Positions 34,598-43,077 of a stretch of DNA of 64,000 nt are shown in pieces. The stretch spans positions 62,001 to 126,000 of the forward strand of contig NZ_NUZU01000028.1 of the NCBI RefSeq assembly GCF_002567005.1. The letters run 5' to 3'. The stretch comes from Bacillus sp. AFS073361 (GTDB lineage: Bacteria > Bacillota > Bacilli > Bacillales > Cytobacillaceae). The position numbers and the translations under genes are program-made. Below the pieces are notes generated by a model. It ran no database searches, was not told the DNA's origin, and was given only the letters and a program-made list of their open reading frames with translations. The number at the start of each line of letters is the position of its first letter. Position 1 is the first letter of the stretch.

Positions 34598-35467
34598 CTA
34601 ATTAGGTTCAACATGAACATGTACATCATAGACTTGATGGTTTTTTATTAATACATTTTCCACCTTGGTTGCAATATCATGGGCACCGCGAATATCTAAA
34701 TCGGAATTGACGAGAATCACAATATCCACTACCACGTTATTGCCGTAATTCCGGGCTTTAATGTCTTTAACCCCTTTAACTCCATGACAATCAATGATCG
34801 TTTCTTTATAGGTCTCTATTTGTTTTTCATCAAACCCATCGGTTAAATGATGGGAAGCATCCCTAAAAATCTCCCATCCGGTCTTACAGATGAGGAATCC
34901 AACAATTATCGCCGTAATCGGGTCGAGCCACGGAAGATTGAACTGGGCACCGACGATTCCTATAAATGTACCAACACTGACCCATGCATCTGATAGGTTA
35001 TCCTTTGCTGCTGCCATAACTGATTGGCTATTGATCTCGTTAGCTAATTTTTTATTATAGCGATAAACCAAATACATAACCAGAGCACAAAAGAGACCTG
35101 TCCAAGCAGAAACTAAATCTGGAGTTTCGTTTCTTCCATAAAATATACTAGAAATCGCTTCGAATGTTACTTGGATTCCCACAGCGATCATAATAAATGA
35201 GGCGACCATGGAGGCAACGGTTTCTGCTTTCCAGTGCCCATAAGGATGGTCGTCATCAGGGGGCCGCTGCGATAATTTAAGACCAATCAGCACGGCTGCG
35301 GATGCAATAATATCTGTGACATTATTTAATCCGTCTGCCTTCAAGGCTTCAGAGTGAGCTATAAAACCGACTGATAATTTTAATGAGGATAAGATTATAT
35401 AAGCGACGATGCTTATGATCGCTCCGCGTTCTCCTCTTCTCAAATCCAAGTATCCCTGTTCGTTCAT
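34598..35467 (-). CDS. Cation diffusion facilitator (CDF) family metal exporter
   Basis: Metal/proton antiporter of about 289 residues. The ATG at 35467 follows GGGGGAT; an earlier ATG at 35485 lacks a site. Six membrane helices carry the transport-site motifs ADGLNNVTD and DDDHPYGHWKAE in the first half and DNLSDAWVSVG in helix 5 (the usual HxxxD here reads NLSDA). The C-terminal cytoplasmic ferredoxin-like domain (residues about 205-289) ends with YDVHVHVEPN. Likely exports Zn, Mn or Fe; specificity is not readable. Transcribed toward crcB, alone. The gene-free stretch upstream holds a CAGTGAAA / TTTCACTG hairpin at 35564-35584. Confidence 0.88.
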   Translation of the reverse strand: MNEQGYLDLRRGERGAIISIVAYIILSSLKLSVGFIAHSEALKADGLNNVTDIIASAAVLIGLKLSQRPPDDDHPYGHWKAETVASMVASFIMIAVGIQVTFEAISSIFYGRNETPDLVSAWTGLFCALVMYLVYRYNKKLANEINSQSVMAAAKDNLSDAWVSVGTFIGIVGAQFNLPWLDPITAIIVGFLICKTGWEIFRDASHHLTDGFDEKQIETYKETIIDCHGVKGVKDIKARNYGNNVVVDIVILVNSDLDIRGAHDIATKVENVLIKNHQVYDVHVHVEPN

Positions 35468-35815
35468 GATTCTATCCCCCGCCATTTCTCTTATTTTATT
35501 ATGGAATAAAAAGAGCTAGTGGGTCTAGAGAAACCTTTTGTCCTCCTTCAAACTAAGTAATGGCAGTGAAAAAAAGTTTCACTGAGGAAACTAGCAATGC
35601 CTCTTATCCTTTCACCACAACTTTCATAAAAATTACTATATGGCCCTGTCAAAAAAGTTATTCTGGTTTTTTTATTTTTGAAATTGTGAATATTTTGTTA
35701 CATATATTATTTGTCATTGACACTGATAATCATTCTCTATTATAATAAAAAATGTGAATGATAATCATTATCAAATAGACAAAAACAAAAACAAAACAAA
35801 ACCGGGGGAAACAAC
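35468..35815. promoter_or_regulatory. Divergent region with consensus promoter and two Fur boxes
   Basis: A gene-free 348 bp. Plus-strand TTGACA (35717-35722), 18-nt spacer, TATAAT (35741-35746). One Fur box overlaps the promoter (35719-35737, 16 of 19 matches to the standard GATAATGATAATCATTATC) and a second lies at 35754-35772 (17 of 19). This predicts tight iron repression of the lipoprotein gene. The hairpin at 35564-35584 belongs to the CDF side. A short apparent frame here (35560-35745) has no coding character. Confidence 0.85.
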
Positions 35816-36994
35816 ATGTCGATTAAATTTAAAATGCTAGCAGCCTTGGCAGCCCTTTCATTAATGCTAGGGGCTTGCGGAAAAGCAGAAGAAACAGAAA
35901 GCAAACCAAAAGTGGAGAACAAGGAAAAAGCTTCTGAGAAGAAAGAAGCTGTGGAAAAAGAAGATGCAGCGTATGCTGATGTTTTTACAGAAGCATTAAC
36001 AGAGCTTGAAAAAGCTAAAGAAGGTAAAGATGTTGATTTTGATAAAGTTACAACGTTATATAATGAAAATCTAAAAGAGTTGGTTAAAAAGAGAGACGCA
36101 GAATTTGAAGATACAATTGATGATAAAATCACAACAGCACTTACTGCTGGTAAAGATGGAACGATGGATAAAGTAGTAGTTAAACAAATTTTTGATAAAT
36201 TAATGCAAAAAGTATTTTATACATCCATTAAACACGATTTTACAGAAGTAACAGAACTATGGGGTAAAACGGACGAAGTTAATGGTGAACTTGAAGAAGC
36301 AAAAGAGCACTATGCAATCCTAAAGACAACTGTTGAAAAGCGTGATGCAGCGTATGGAACAAATCTTGTCAGTGTAATTGATGGCGGATTTAACGAAATG
36401 GATGAAGCCGTAAAAAATAATGATCTACTTAGCTTTAACTTAGGAAAACAAGTCGTTGATAAAACCTTAATGAAGACTTTCTATCTTGCTACTGGCGCCC
36501 TTCCAAACGGATATGCGACAAAAGCGGCAGCAGAAGCGAAAAACGACGCAACCCTAGCTAAAGTGGAGCAGGCAGAAGGCTGGGCGTTCTTCCAATCATT
36601 ATCCAGTTATATAAACAGTCATGCCGCGGAGGAACATGCTTTTATTGAAAAATCTTTTACACTTGAATCTGATGTAAAGGCAATTGATCCAGATGCTGTA
36701 AATAAAGCCTTTGTTCGTGGATTTGCTAAGATTGCAATTGATGAATATGGGGAAAGTAAGGAACTAATTGGCAAAGATGATAAAGCCGTTGTTACTGGTT
36801 TAGAAGGTGCATTATTTATTGACATTATCGGTGAGGATATCAAAACCCTTCTAGGTGAAGATGCTTACAAAAGCTTAACTGAAAAAGCGCAAAAATATGT
36901 TGAAACTGCAAAAGCGAAAGATAAAGCAGCTGGGGAAGCGCAATTGAAAGAACTTATTTCCACTCTGAATACAATCGTAGAAAAAGCGAAATAA
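35816..36994 (+). CDS. Fur-regulated helical lipoprotein, probable iron-uptake component
   Basis: Lipoprotein of 392 residues with lipobox LGAC (Cys21), then a Lys/Glu-rich linker and an all-helical body. The body has repeat-like units: LVKKRDAEFEDTIDDKI near residue 100 and TVEKRDAAYGTNLVSVI near 170. The stretch HAAEEHAFIE near 275 could bind metal. I do not recognise a named family. Iron acquisition is inferred from the double Fur box and from a similar helical protein (41305-42060) encoded next to an FTR1 permease. It ends at a strong terminator. EfeO-like or FTR1-associated domains are the best guesses. Confidence 0.7.
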   Translation: MSIKFKMLAALAALSLMLGACGKAEETESKPKVENKEKASEKKEAVEKEDAAYADVFTEALTELEKAKEGKDVDFDKVTTLYNENLKELVKKRDAEFEDTIDDKITTALTAGKDGTMDKVVVKQIFDKLMQKVFYTSIKHDFTEVTELWGKTDEVNGELEEAKEHYAILKTTVEKRDAAYGTNLVSVIDGGFNEMDEAVKNNDLLSFNLGKQVVDKTLMKTFYLATGALPNGYATKAAAEAKNDATLAKVEQAEGWAFFQSLSSYINSHAAEEHAFIEKSFTLESDVKAIDPDAVNKAFVRGFAKIAIDEYGESKELIGKDDKAVVTGLEGALFIDIIGEDIKTLLGEDAYKSLTEKAQKYVETAKAKDKAAGEAQLKELISTLNTIVEKAK

Positions 36995-36999
36995 TGCAG

Positions 37000-37041
37000 A
37001 GGAAAAACCTTGTTCTAGTTGTGCAAGGTTTTTCCTTTTTT
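37000..37041 (+). terminator. Rho-independent terminator after the Fur-regulated lipoprotein
   Basis: Perfect 13-bp stem AGGAAAAACCTTG / CAAGGTTTTTCCT, 11-nt loop, six T. Only 50 nt separate it from the next start codon. Confidence 0.92.
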
Positions 37042-37091
37042 CTTGTATATGAGAGAATAGGACTTATTGAACGATTTAGAGGTGTTTTTGA

Positions 37092-38048
37092 TTGAAAATA
37101 ATCGTAACTGGAGGGGCTGGATTTATTGGTTCCCATCTAACAAGAAGATTGATAAAAGAAGGACACGAAGTACTAATCCTTGACGTACTTCACCCATATT
37201 ATTCGATTGAGAGAAAAAAGCGCCACCTTGAATTTGTTAGTGAAGCAGGGAAGTTTGATTTTTATCAAGAAAGCCTTATACATAATGAAAATAAAGTCAG
37301 AGAAATATTTATTTCTTTTAAACCGGAAATAGTCATTCACTTAGCTGCCATTCCTGGAGTACCTCACTCTATTGCCGCCCCGAATGAGTATGTAGATTAC
37401 GATATCAAAGCGACGATCAATGCTCTTCGCTTTGCTGGGGAATCCAATGTAAAACAGTTTATTTTCGCATCTTCGTCATCGGTTTACGGTGAACAAAAAA
37501 ATGTTCCACTTAAAGAGGAAATGGCAACGGGACGAGTTGTTTCTCCTTATGCAGCGGCCAAGTTTGGTGCGGAATCGTTTTGCCATGCTTATTCTTCTTT
37601 ATTTGATTATAAAGTCTCAATCCTTCGCTTTTTTACAGTATATGGACCATGGGGCCGACCGGATATGGCCATTACAGGGTTTATCAAAAAGCTGATGAAT
37701 AAAAAGGAAATTACCCTTTTTGGAAATAGGACGGCTAGGGATTATACCTATATTGATGATTGTATAGCGGGAATCCTTAGTGCTTTTAACCAACAGGAAA
37801 AAGTGGGCACCTTTAATATTGGCTCTGGCAGCCCTATTTTCCTCGAAGAACTAGTAGATCACCTCAGGCTGTATTTTCCAGATTTAGCAGTAAAGCAGGC
37901 TGAATTTCGCCAAGGTGATGTTCATTCCACTTGGGCAGATACTTCGAAGGCAAGGGAGCAGCTTGGATTTCAACCATTGGTTTCTTTTTCAGAAGGCCTT
38001 TCCAAGACAATAGAATGGGCGAAAAAACATGAGTCGGAAATCAGTTAA
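37092..38048 (+). CDS. NAD-dependent epimerase, UDP-glucuronate 4-epimerase-like
   Basis: Short-chain epimerase of 318 residues, starting at TTG behind AGAGGTG. It has the Rossmann motif GGAGFIGSH, HLAAIPGVPHS, the catalytic Ser and Tyr-x3-Lys in SSSVYG and SPYAAAKFG, and the stretch RFFTVYGPWGRPDMA characteristic of UDP-glucuronate epimerases rather than GalE. With the UDP-glucose dehydrogenase at 44598 it could supply UDP-glucuronate and UDP-galacturonate. It leads four overlapping genes (epimerase, flippase-like, phosphatase-like, GT2), pointing to a uronic-acid-bearing lipid or cell-wall polymer. Confidence 0.82.
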   Translation: MKIIVTGGAGFIGSHLTRRLIKEGHEVLILDVLHPYYSIERKKRHLEFVSEAGKFDFYQESLIHNENKVREIFISFKPEIVIHLAAIPGVPHSIAAPNEYVDYDIKATINALRFAGESNVKQFIFASSSSVYGEQKNVPLKEEMATGRVVSPYAAAKFGAESFCHAYSSLFDYKVSILRFFTVYGPWGRPDMAITGFIKKLMNKKEITLFGNRTARDYTYIDDCIAGILSAFNQQEKVGTFNIGSGSPIFLEELVDHLRLYFPDLAVKQAEFRQGDVHSTWADTSKAREQLGFQPLVSFSEGLSKTIEWAKKHESEIS

Positions 38049-38982
38049 GCGTCTACTGATAAGACTAATGGGGTTCATTCTTGCAGGGGTATTTATTGTT
38101 CTATCACTGCGATATTTGCATGTTGAAAAGTTATTTAATGCCATGCAGGAGTTTTTTGCAGGCAACCCTTTTATGATTGCAGCTGTGACGATTTCTTACC
38201 TGTTATCTTTTATTCTAAGAGCTGACGCATGGAGATTATACTTAGGAAAGAAAGTAAGATTCTATAGTTGTCTGCAGGGGGTGCTCCTAAGCCTTTTCGT
38301 GAATCACATTACTCCAATTAAGGTGGGAGATGCAGTTAGAATTGGCGTTCTATCCTGGAGGGAAAAAAACATAAGTCCGGAAATTTCAGCCCATTCCGTT
38401 ATTGTCCTCCGAGCAATAGATATGTTTTTTCTCCTCATGTTTTCATTTATTGGACTCGTTGCCTTTTCAAGGCCATTTGTCTTTCGTTATTCACTAGGGT
38501 TGTTGTTTATTTTAGTAATAATGATTTTAATTGGATCCTTTTTCGTCAAAAAACATCGTCCGCGGTTTGTGGAAAAGCATATTCAATTAGTAAAAACAAG
38601 CTTAGCTGGGAAGAATTTTGTTTTAATTATGCTCTTCATTGCGTTTAGCTGGGCACTCGAAGGAGCAGTTGTCTGGAGTGTAACCGCATCGATAGGTAAT
38701 GGTCTGCCGATTTACAAGGCCATTTGGGTTAACTCGATCACGGTAGGGGGACAGATTTTTCAGATTACGCCAGGTGGAATTTCAACCTATGAATCCGTCA
38801 TGACTGCTGCACTAGCAAGTTTTCATTATCCAATAAAAGATGGGTATATGGTGGCACTTATCAGCCATAGTTATAAATTTATTTTTTCCTATCTAGTTGG
38901 ATGCCTATTTTTAATCCGTTCACCGGTAACGAAAATAAGACAAATAAGAGAGATTTTATTAAGGAGGGGAAGACCTGAATGA
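38029..38982 (+). CDS. Flippase-like membrane protein (LPG-synthase TM/UPF0104 family)
   Basis: Integral membrane protein of 317 residues with about eight helices, matching the membrane half of lysylphosphatidylglycerol synthases (UPF0104/AglD-like). LRADAWRLYLG, NHITPIKVGDAVRIGVL and ITPGGISTYESVMTAAL are the family landmarks. There is no aminoacyl-transferase domain. Members without that domain often accompany glycosyltransferases and are suspected glycolipid flippases. It overlaps the epimerase by 20 bp and the next gene by ATGA, so the four products are probably used together. Confidence 0.78.
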   Translation: MSRKSVKRLLIRLMGFILAGVFIVLSLRYLHVEKLFNAMQEFFAGNPFMIAAVTISYLLSFILRADAWRLYLGKKVRFYSCLQGVLLSLFVNHITPIKVGDAVRIGVLSWREKNISPEISAHSVIVLRAIDMFFLLMFSFIGLVAFSRPFVFRYSLGLLFILVIMILIGSFFVKKHRPRFVEKHIQLVKTSLAGKNFVLIMLFIAFSWALEGAVVWSVTASIGNGLPIYKAIWVNSITVGGQIFQITPGGISTYESVMTAALASFHYPIKDGYMVALISHSYKFIFSYLVGCLFLIRSPVTKIRQIREILLRRGRPE

Positions 38983-40472
38983 AAAAAGCATCATCATTTG
39001 AAAAATTTGCAGCCAGGTGCTGGAACCTTTTAAACGAGGGAAAGCCATTTACACCGATTTTTACCATTGGAATCATGCTAATCTATTCCATTGCAAAGCT
39101 TGGCAATCTTTCATTTTTAGGAGATCTAACCATTGGGTTCCTCGCAATCCTGCCAATGCTGGTTATTTACTATTTGTTCGATTACCCATTATTCTTAAGA
39201 AATTATTTATGGATTCCCTTTACGGTATATCTTATTATCTGGGATCATGTGAATCTCAGTTTGCTGCTTACAGCGGTGGGATTATATTTCTTCTTTACCG
39301 TGTTTTTTTGGGGAACGTTTTATTATCATTTGAGAATCGGTACGTCATGGCTTAATTTTACGCGCTTCTGGAAGCTTGTGTTAAAAAATAGTGATTCAAC
39401 AAGCGGAAATGCCCAAGAGCAATTACCTAAGTTTCTTTTATTATTGTCTCTTTGGAATTTAGTCACTTCGGAACAGTCATGGACGGGCAGTGAAGTTGGA
39501 GTACTCATCCTTTTTTATGCAGGCGTCCTTTTATTCTCATGGATTCTCCATAAAAACCTATTTGATTGGAAGCCGAAAATTATTCCAACCTATACGTCCA
39601 ATATAGAGGAGCGGACATCTGCCATTAATGAAAAAGTGATTGTGATGGTCATCGATGGTATGCGGAAAGAACGCTTTGAAGAAGCAAATACGCCATTTCT
39701 CGACTTTTTGAGGAAAAATGGAACAGAGTATACGAATATGGAAACTGTTTATCCTGCAAGAACCGTTGTATGCTTTTCCTCTATGTTTACAGGAACGTAT
39801 CCCTTCGAGCACGGCATAAAGTCGAATATGGTTTGGAAGCTTGGGATTAAAGTTGAAAGTGTTTTTGATACTCTACGAAAAGTAGGGAAAAAGGGTTCTT
39901 TATTAGCTGTAGCGCATCTCGTCGATTCCTTTGGTAAGGATGTTGAGACATTTACTGCTGTGATGAAAAATCATCTAGTGGATCGCGGCATTATTGAACG
40001 AGCTAAAAAGATCATGGAAGAGCAGGATCCAGACCTACAAATTGTTCAATTAATAAGTACAGACCAAACCGGACACAGCCGTGGTGTTTTATATGATGAA
40101 TATATTCAAAAAATTGAAGAAGCCGATTCTCTGGTAGAAGAATATTTTCATTGGTTAAAGGATAGAGGAAAGCTTGAAAATTACACATTTATTGTTTGCG
40201 CCGATCATGGTCAGGCAGACGGTATCGGCGGGCATGGGCATTTGGACGAAGGTGAAAGATTTGTTCCCTTTTTCATGTATGGCCCTTCTATCGAGAAAGG
40301 AAAGAGTGTGGAGGAGAAGCATAGTTTAGTATCCCTCGCATCTACCATCTCTTACTTACTGGGTGCACCATTCCCTGATAAAGCCAGAGGCCCAGTGTTA
40401 ATTGATGCAGTAAGGAAGGAAGTTATTGATTATGAAGCAACAAAAAGTAATAGTTTTTCTGCCAGCCTATAA
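38979..40472 (+). CDS. Membrane-anchored alkaline-phosphatase-superfamily enzyme
   Basis: Protein of 497 residues. About five N-terminal membrane helices (to about residue 195) are joined to an alkaline-phosphatase/phosphodiesterase-type domain. The metal and nucleophile motifs are VIDGMRKERF (Asp), YPARTVVCFSSMFTG (Thr nucleophile region), STDQTGHSRG (Asp, His), CADHGQADGIGGHGHLDEG (Asp-His, His). Such domains cleave or transfer phosphate diesters, for example nucleotide pyrophosphates or head groups on lipids. In this operon a role in trimming or modifying a glycolipid is likely, but the substrate is unknown. Start and stop overlap the neighbours. Confidence 0.78.
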   Translation: MKKASSFEKFAARCWNLLNEGKPFTPIFTIGIMLIYSIAKLGNLSFLGDLTIGFLAILPMLVIYYLFDYPLFLRNYLWIPFTVYLIIWDHVNLSLLLTAVGLYFFFTVFFWGTFYYHLRIGTSWLNFTRFWKLVLKNSDSTSGNAQEQLPKFLLLLSLWNLVTSEQSWTGSEVGVLILFYAGVLLFSWILHKNLFDWKPKIIPTYTSNIEERTSAINEKVIVMVIDGMRKERFEEANTPFLDFLRKNGTEYTNMETVYPARTVVCFSSMFTGTYPFEHGIKSNMVWKLGIKVESVFDTLRKVGKKGSLLAVAHLVDSFGKDVETFTAVMKNHLVDRGIIERAKKIMEEQDPDLQIVQLISTDQTGHSRGVLYDEYIQKIEEADSLVEEYFHWLKDRGKLENYTFIVCADHGQADGIGGHGHLDEGERFVPFFMYGPSIEKGKSVEEKHSLVSLASTISYLLGAPFPDKARGPVLIDAVRKEVIDYEATKSNSFSASL

Positions 40473-41208
40473 TGAAGAAGACTCCATTACAGAGGTCATT
40501 CGAAAAATACCCAGAAATTTTAATTCCCAAGTGTGTGTAGAGGTTTTAGTGGTAAATGACGGTTCTACTGATCGGACTGAAGAGCTATCATGGGCAGCGG
40601 GAGCAAATTATGTTCACACGTTTGTTAAAAATCAAGGTTTAGGGGCAGCAGTGAGAAAAGGGCTGGATCTGTGTGTGTTATATGGTGCAGATATTGGTGT
40701 TATGATTGATGCCGATAATGAATACCCAGCTGAACAAATTCCAGAATTAATTGATCCCATTTTATTGGGAACTTCTGATTATGTGATGGGATCCCGTTTT
40801 CTTGGAACAATAGATGGTATGAAATGGAACAGAAGAATCGGGAATTACTGTTTTACCTTGCTACAAGCGATTCTCCTCCGTAAATGGATCTATGATGGTC
40901 AATCTGGTATGAGAGCATTTTCTAGACAGGCCATGGAGGAAGCAGAAATTATCCATGATTACAATTATGCCCAAGTGGTCACATTAAATTTAATTCGAAA
41001 AGGGTTTCGTATGAAGGAAATACCAATTCGATATCAGGTTCGTAAAACGGGTGAATCATTTATTAAGTTTCGTTCTTATATGACCTCCGTCTTACCTGCT
41101 ATTTTAAAAGAAATGAGAAGGCCAGTGAAAAAAATAAACACCAAAAAGCAGACCTATAGAACGCAAGTCGGCAGAGTGTTTCCGATCTTAGATAGGAAGC
41201 AGGATTAA
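40426..41208 (+). CDS. Family 2 glycosyltransferase (dolichol-phosphate-mannose-synthase-like)
   Basis: Glycosyltransferase of 260 residues with the GT-A fold: VFLPAYNEEDSI, VVNDGSTDRT, NQGLGAAVRKG, MIDADNEYPAEQIP (DxD-type) and GSRFLGTIDGMKWNRR. The last motif and QSGMRAFSR resemble polyprenyl-phosphate sugar transferases. There is no membrane helix at the end; the C-terminus is very basic (KKINTKKQTYRTQ), suggesting membrane association. The TTG at 40426 lies 5 nt after GGAAGGA; the ATG at 40432 is the alternative. It overlaps the phosphatase-like gene by 47 bp and ends the four-gene unit. Confidence 0.82.
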   Translation: MIMKQQKVIVFLPAYNEEDSITEVIRKIPRNFNSQVCVEVLVVNDGSTDRTEELSWAAGANYVHTFVKNQGLGAAVRKGLDLCVLYGADIGVMIDADNEYPAEQIPELIDPILLGTSDYVMGSRFLGTIDGMKWNRRIGNYCFTLLQAILLRKWIYDGQSGMRAFSRQAMEEAEIIHDYNYAQVVTLNLIRKGFRMKEIPIRYQVRKTGESFIKFRSYMTSVLPAILKEMRRPVKKINTKKQTYRTQVGRVFPILDRKQD

Positions 41209-41254
41209 TTTGTCAGATAAGTATGATAAATATGTGACAATCTTCAATGCTATA

Positions 41255-41283
41255 TTGACAGCGAGGATGATAATCATTATCAT
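41255..41283 (+). promoter_or_regulatory. Promoter covered by a Fur box, FTR1 unit
   Basis: TTGACA (41255-41260), 17-nt spacer, TATCAT (41278-41283). A 19-bp Fur box at 41263-41281 (17 of 19 matches) fills the spacer and most of the -10. Iron-replete repression is predicted. Confidence 0.85.
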
Positions 41284-41304
41284 TAACTACAGGAGGGAAT
41301 TTGG

Positions 41305-42060
41305 ATGAAAAAACTCTCAGTTTTATTTTTTATTGTATCAATAATTGTTAACAGCCTTTCCATTAGTGATGCCCGTGCTTACTCATATGGTGACCCGAAT
41401 GAAGAAAAGGTTGCTGAGGTATATAAGGGCATGGTTACTAAACTTGATGAGACTCCTCCGAATTTCACATCTGCGAAAAAGCTTTTTGATACCGTTAAAG
41501 AAGAAATCGATATGCATATGGGTCCTGAGCCTGCAAAGCTGATTTTAAAGAATATCGAAGCGGAAGATAAAAAAGCCACTTTAGAAAATATGGAAAAACT
41601 TCTTGTTTTAAATATTGCCAGACGTTTGGAGAGTATTGAAAATAACTTTAAGGAATATGACACAACGAAGCGTCTACTTGCGAAAGGATTTGCTACATAC
41701 GAAGCTATATCCCCGAAGGTTGAAGCCGAAAACCCTGATAATGATAAAAAAATCCGAACTGATTTTGATCAGGCACTGGTAGCATTGGGGAACCCTGGCT
41801 TGTTTGGGGTAGGAAAAAAAGAAGCAAATTTAGAGGCCTTTAAGGAAAATAAAGAAGAAATTCTGGATAGCTTAAAATCAGAATTTAAATTAAAAAGTCT
41901 TGAAGTAGGGCATTTTTCTGAAAGCGCCACAGAACAACAAAGCACGGGGAAAAAGGATTGGACGGATATATCAAATATCCGTAACTGGATCCCACTGATT
42001 TTAATAGTTGCAGTTATTATCGCTGTTATTATCTTTGTGATCCGCAAAAGAAGAAAGTAA
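41305..42060 (+). CDS. Fur-regulated extracellular helical protein with C-terminal anchor
   Basis: Protein of 251 residues with a Sec signal (AYS-type end near residue 27), an all-helical charged ectodomain (about 30-205; MHMGPEPAKLILKNI, LLVLNIARRLESIENNF), a Ser/Thr/Gln linker and one C-terminal helix (WIPLILIVAVIIAVIIFVI) followed by RKRRK. The start follows AGGAGGG. It is 30 nt before the FTR1 permease under the same Fur box. In many bacteria FTR1 carries a fused extracellular helical domain; this gene may be that domain as a separate subunit (inference). No close named family recognised. Confidence 0.72.
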   Translation: MKKLSVLFFIVSIIVNSLSISDARAYSYGDPNEEKVAEVYKGMVTKLDETPPNFTSAKKLFDTVKEEIDMHMGPEPAKLILKNIEAEDKKATLENMEKLLVLNIARRLESIENNFKEYDTTKRLLAKGFATYEAISPKVEAENPDNDKKIRTDFDQALVALGNPGLFGVGKKEANLEAFKENKEEILDSLKSEFKLKSLEVGHFSESATEQQSTGKKDWTDISNIRNWIPLILIVAVIIAVIIFVIRKRRK

Positions 42061-42090
42061 ACGAAGGCACCATGGGGGAGGAGAAGGACT

Positions 42091-43014
42091 GTGGAAATTC
42101 AGGCATTGTTAATCACATTCCGGGAAGTGTTAGAGGCCTTATTAATTGTAGGAATCATTACAACCTATCTTAAAAGAGTAGATCATAAGCAGTACACAAA
42201 ATATGTTTGGATGGGGGCAGGTCTAGCCGTATTGGCAAGTATCGGAGTAGCCCTATTATTCCAAATTGTATTTACAGGTTTTGCAGCCATGGGAAGCGAA
42301 ATGTATCTAAAAATCGGAATTATGCTTGTATCTACAGTTTTACTTACCCAAATGGTATTCTGGATGGCTAGTCACAGTCGTGATATAAAAGGGAATATGG
42401 AAGGAAAAATGAATAAGTTTATTTCCACTGGAAATGTTGTGGGTATGGTCGTCCATTCCTTTCTTGTTGTTCTACGAGAAGGTGTGGAAACGGTATTTTT
42501 CTTTGCCGCCATTACTGGAGGAAACATCGGTGCCGCGATGGAAGGCTGGGGTGCGATTACAGGTGTAGTCATAGCTGTTATCGTTTCATATTTGTTCTTT
42601 AAAGGAACAATGAGGATTCCATTAAGCAGCTTCTTTAAATTAACAGGAGCTTTTATTATTCTTATTTCAGCCGGACTGTTGGTTCAAGCTATATCCATGA
42701 TGCAGGATATTAATATTATTGGAAGTGTCCTGCCGCATGTATATGATCTTACCTGGTTTTTGCCGGAGCATCCGATTGATTATACTCATTACCTTCGTGA
42801 TACTGGGACAGCACCCATCCTTTCAGGAGATATTGGAGTTTTCTTGAAAGCATTATTTGGTTATTCATCCATGCCTTCGCTTGAAGAAGTTCTGGCATAT
42901 ATCGGCTATTTTGTAGCCATTTTTCTGCTAACCTCCTCCAAACCAGCAGCAAGTCAGCGGAAAAAGGAAGATGCTTCACAGAATGGTCACATTCTTAAGA
43001 CACAAGTGAAATAA
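42091..43014 (+). CDS. efeU: FTR1-family high-affinity iron permease
   Basis: Seven-helix iron permease of 307 residues starting at GTG behind GGGGGAGGAG. Both REXXE-type iron motifs are present: FREVLEALL (Arg11-Glu15) and LREGVETVF (Arg129 onward), as in EfeU and yeast Ftr1. The periplasmic loop and the second half (YDLTWFLPEHPID) match bacterial FTR1. Canonical EfeO and EfeB genes are not adjacent; instead it follows the helical anchored protein. Fur control is clear from the upstream box. A strong hairpin ends the unit. Confidence 0.9.
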   Translation: MEIQALLITFREVLEALLIVGIITTYLKRVDHKQYTKYVWMGAGLAVLASIGVALLFQIVFTGFAAMGSEMYLKIGIMLVSTVLLTQMVFWMASHSRDIKGNMEGKMNKFISTGNVVGMVVHSFLVVLREGVETVFFFAAITGGNIGAAMEGWGAITGVVIAVIVSYLFFKGTMRIPLSSFFKLTGAFIILISAGLLVQAISMMQDINIIGSVLPHVYDLTWFLPEHPIDYTHYLRDTGTAPILSGDIGVFLKALFGYSSMPSLEEVLAYIGYFVAIFLLTSSKPAASQRKKEDASQNGHILKTQVK

Positions 43015-43023
43015 CCCTTAAAC

Positions 43024-43055
43024 AAAAAGTACAAGGCTTTTGCCTTGTACTTTTT
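43024..43055 (+). terminator. Rho-independent terminator after FTR1
   Basis: 14-bp perfect stem AAAAAGTACAAGGC / GCCTTGTACTTTTT with a TTTT loop. The next gene starts only 22 nt beyond it. Confidence 0.88.
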
Positions 43056-43077
43056 CTCTGAAAAGGCGTGTGAAGGA

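Noticed and set aside
35560..35745. Short open frame in the CDF/Fur intergenic region
   Set aside because: It overlaps the consensus promoter and Fur box, and its sequence is not protein-like.
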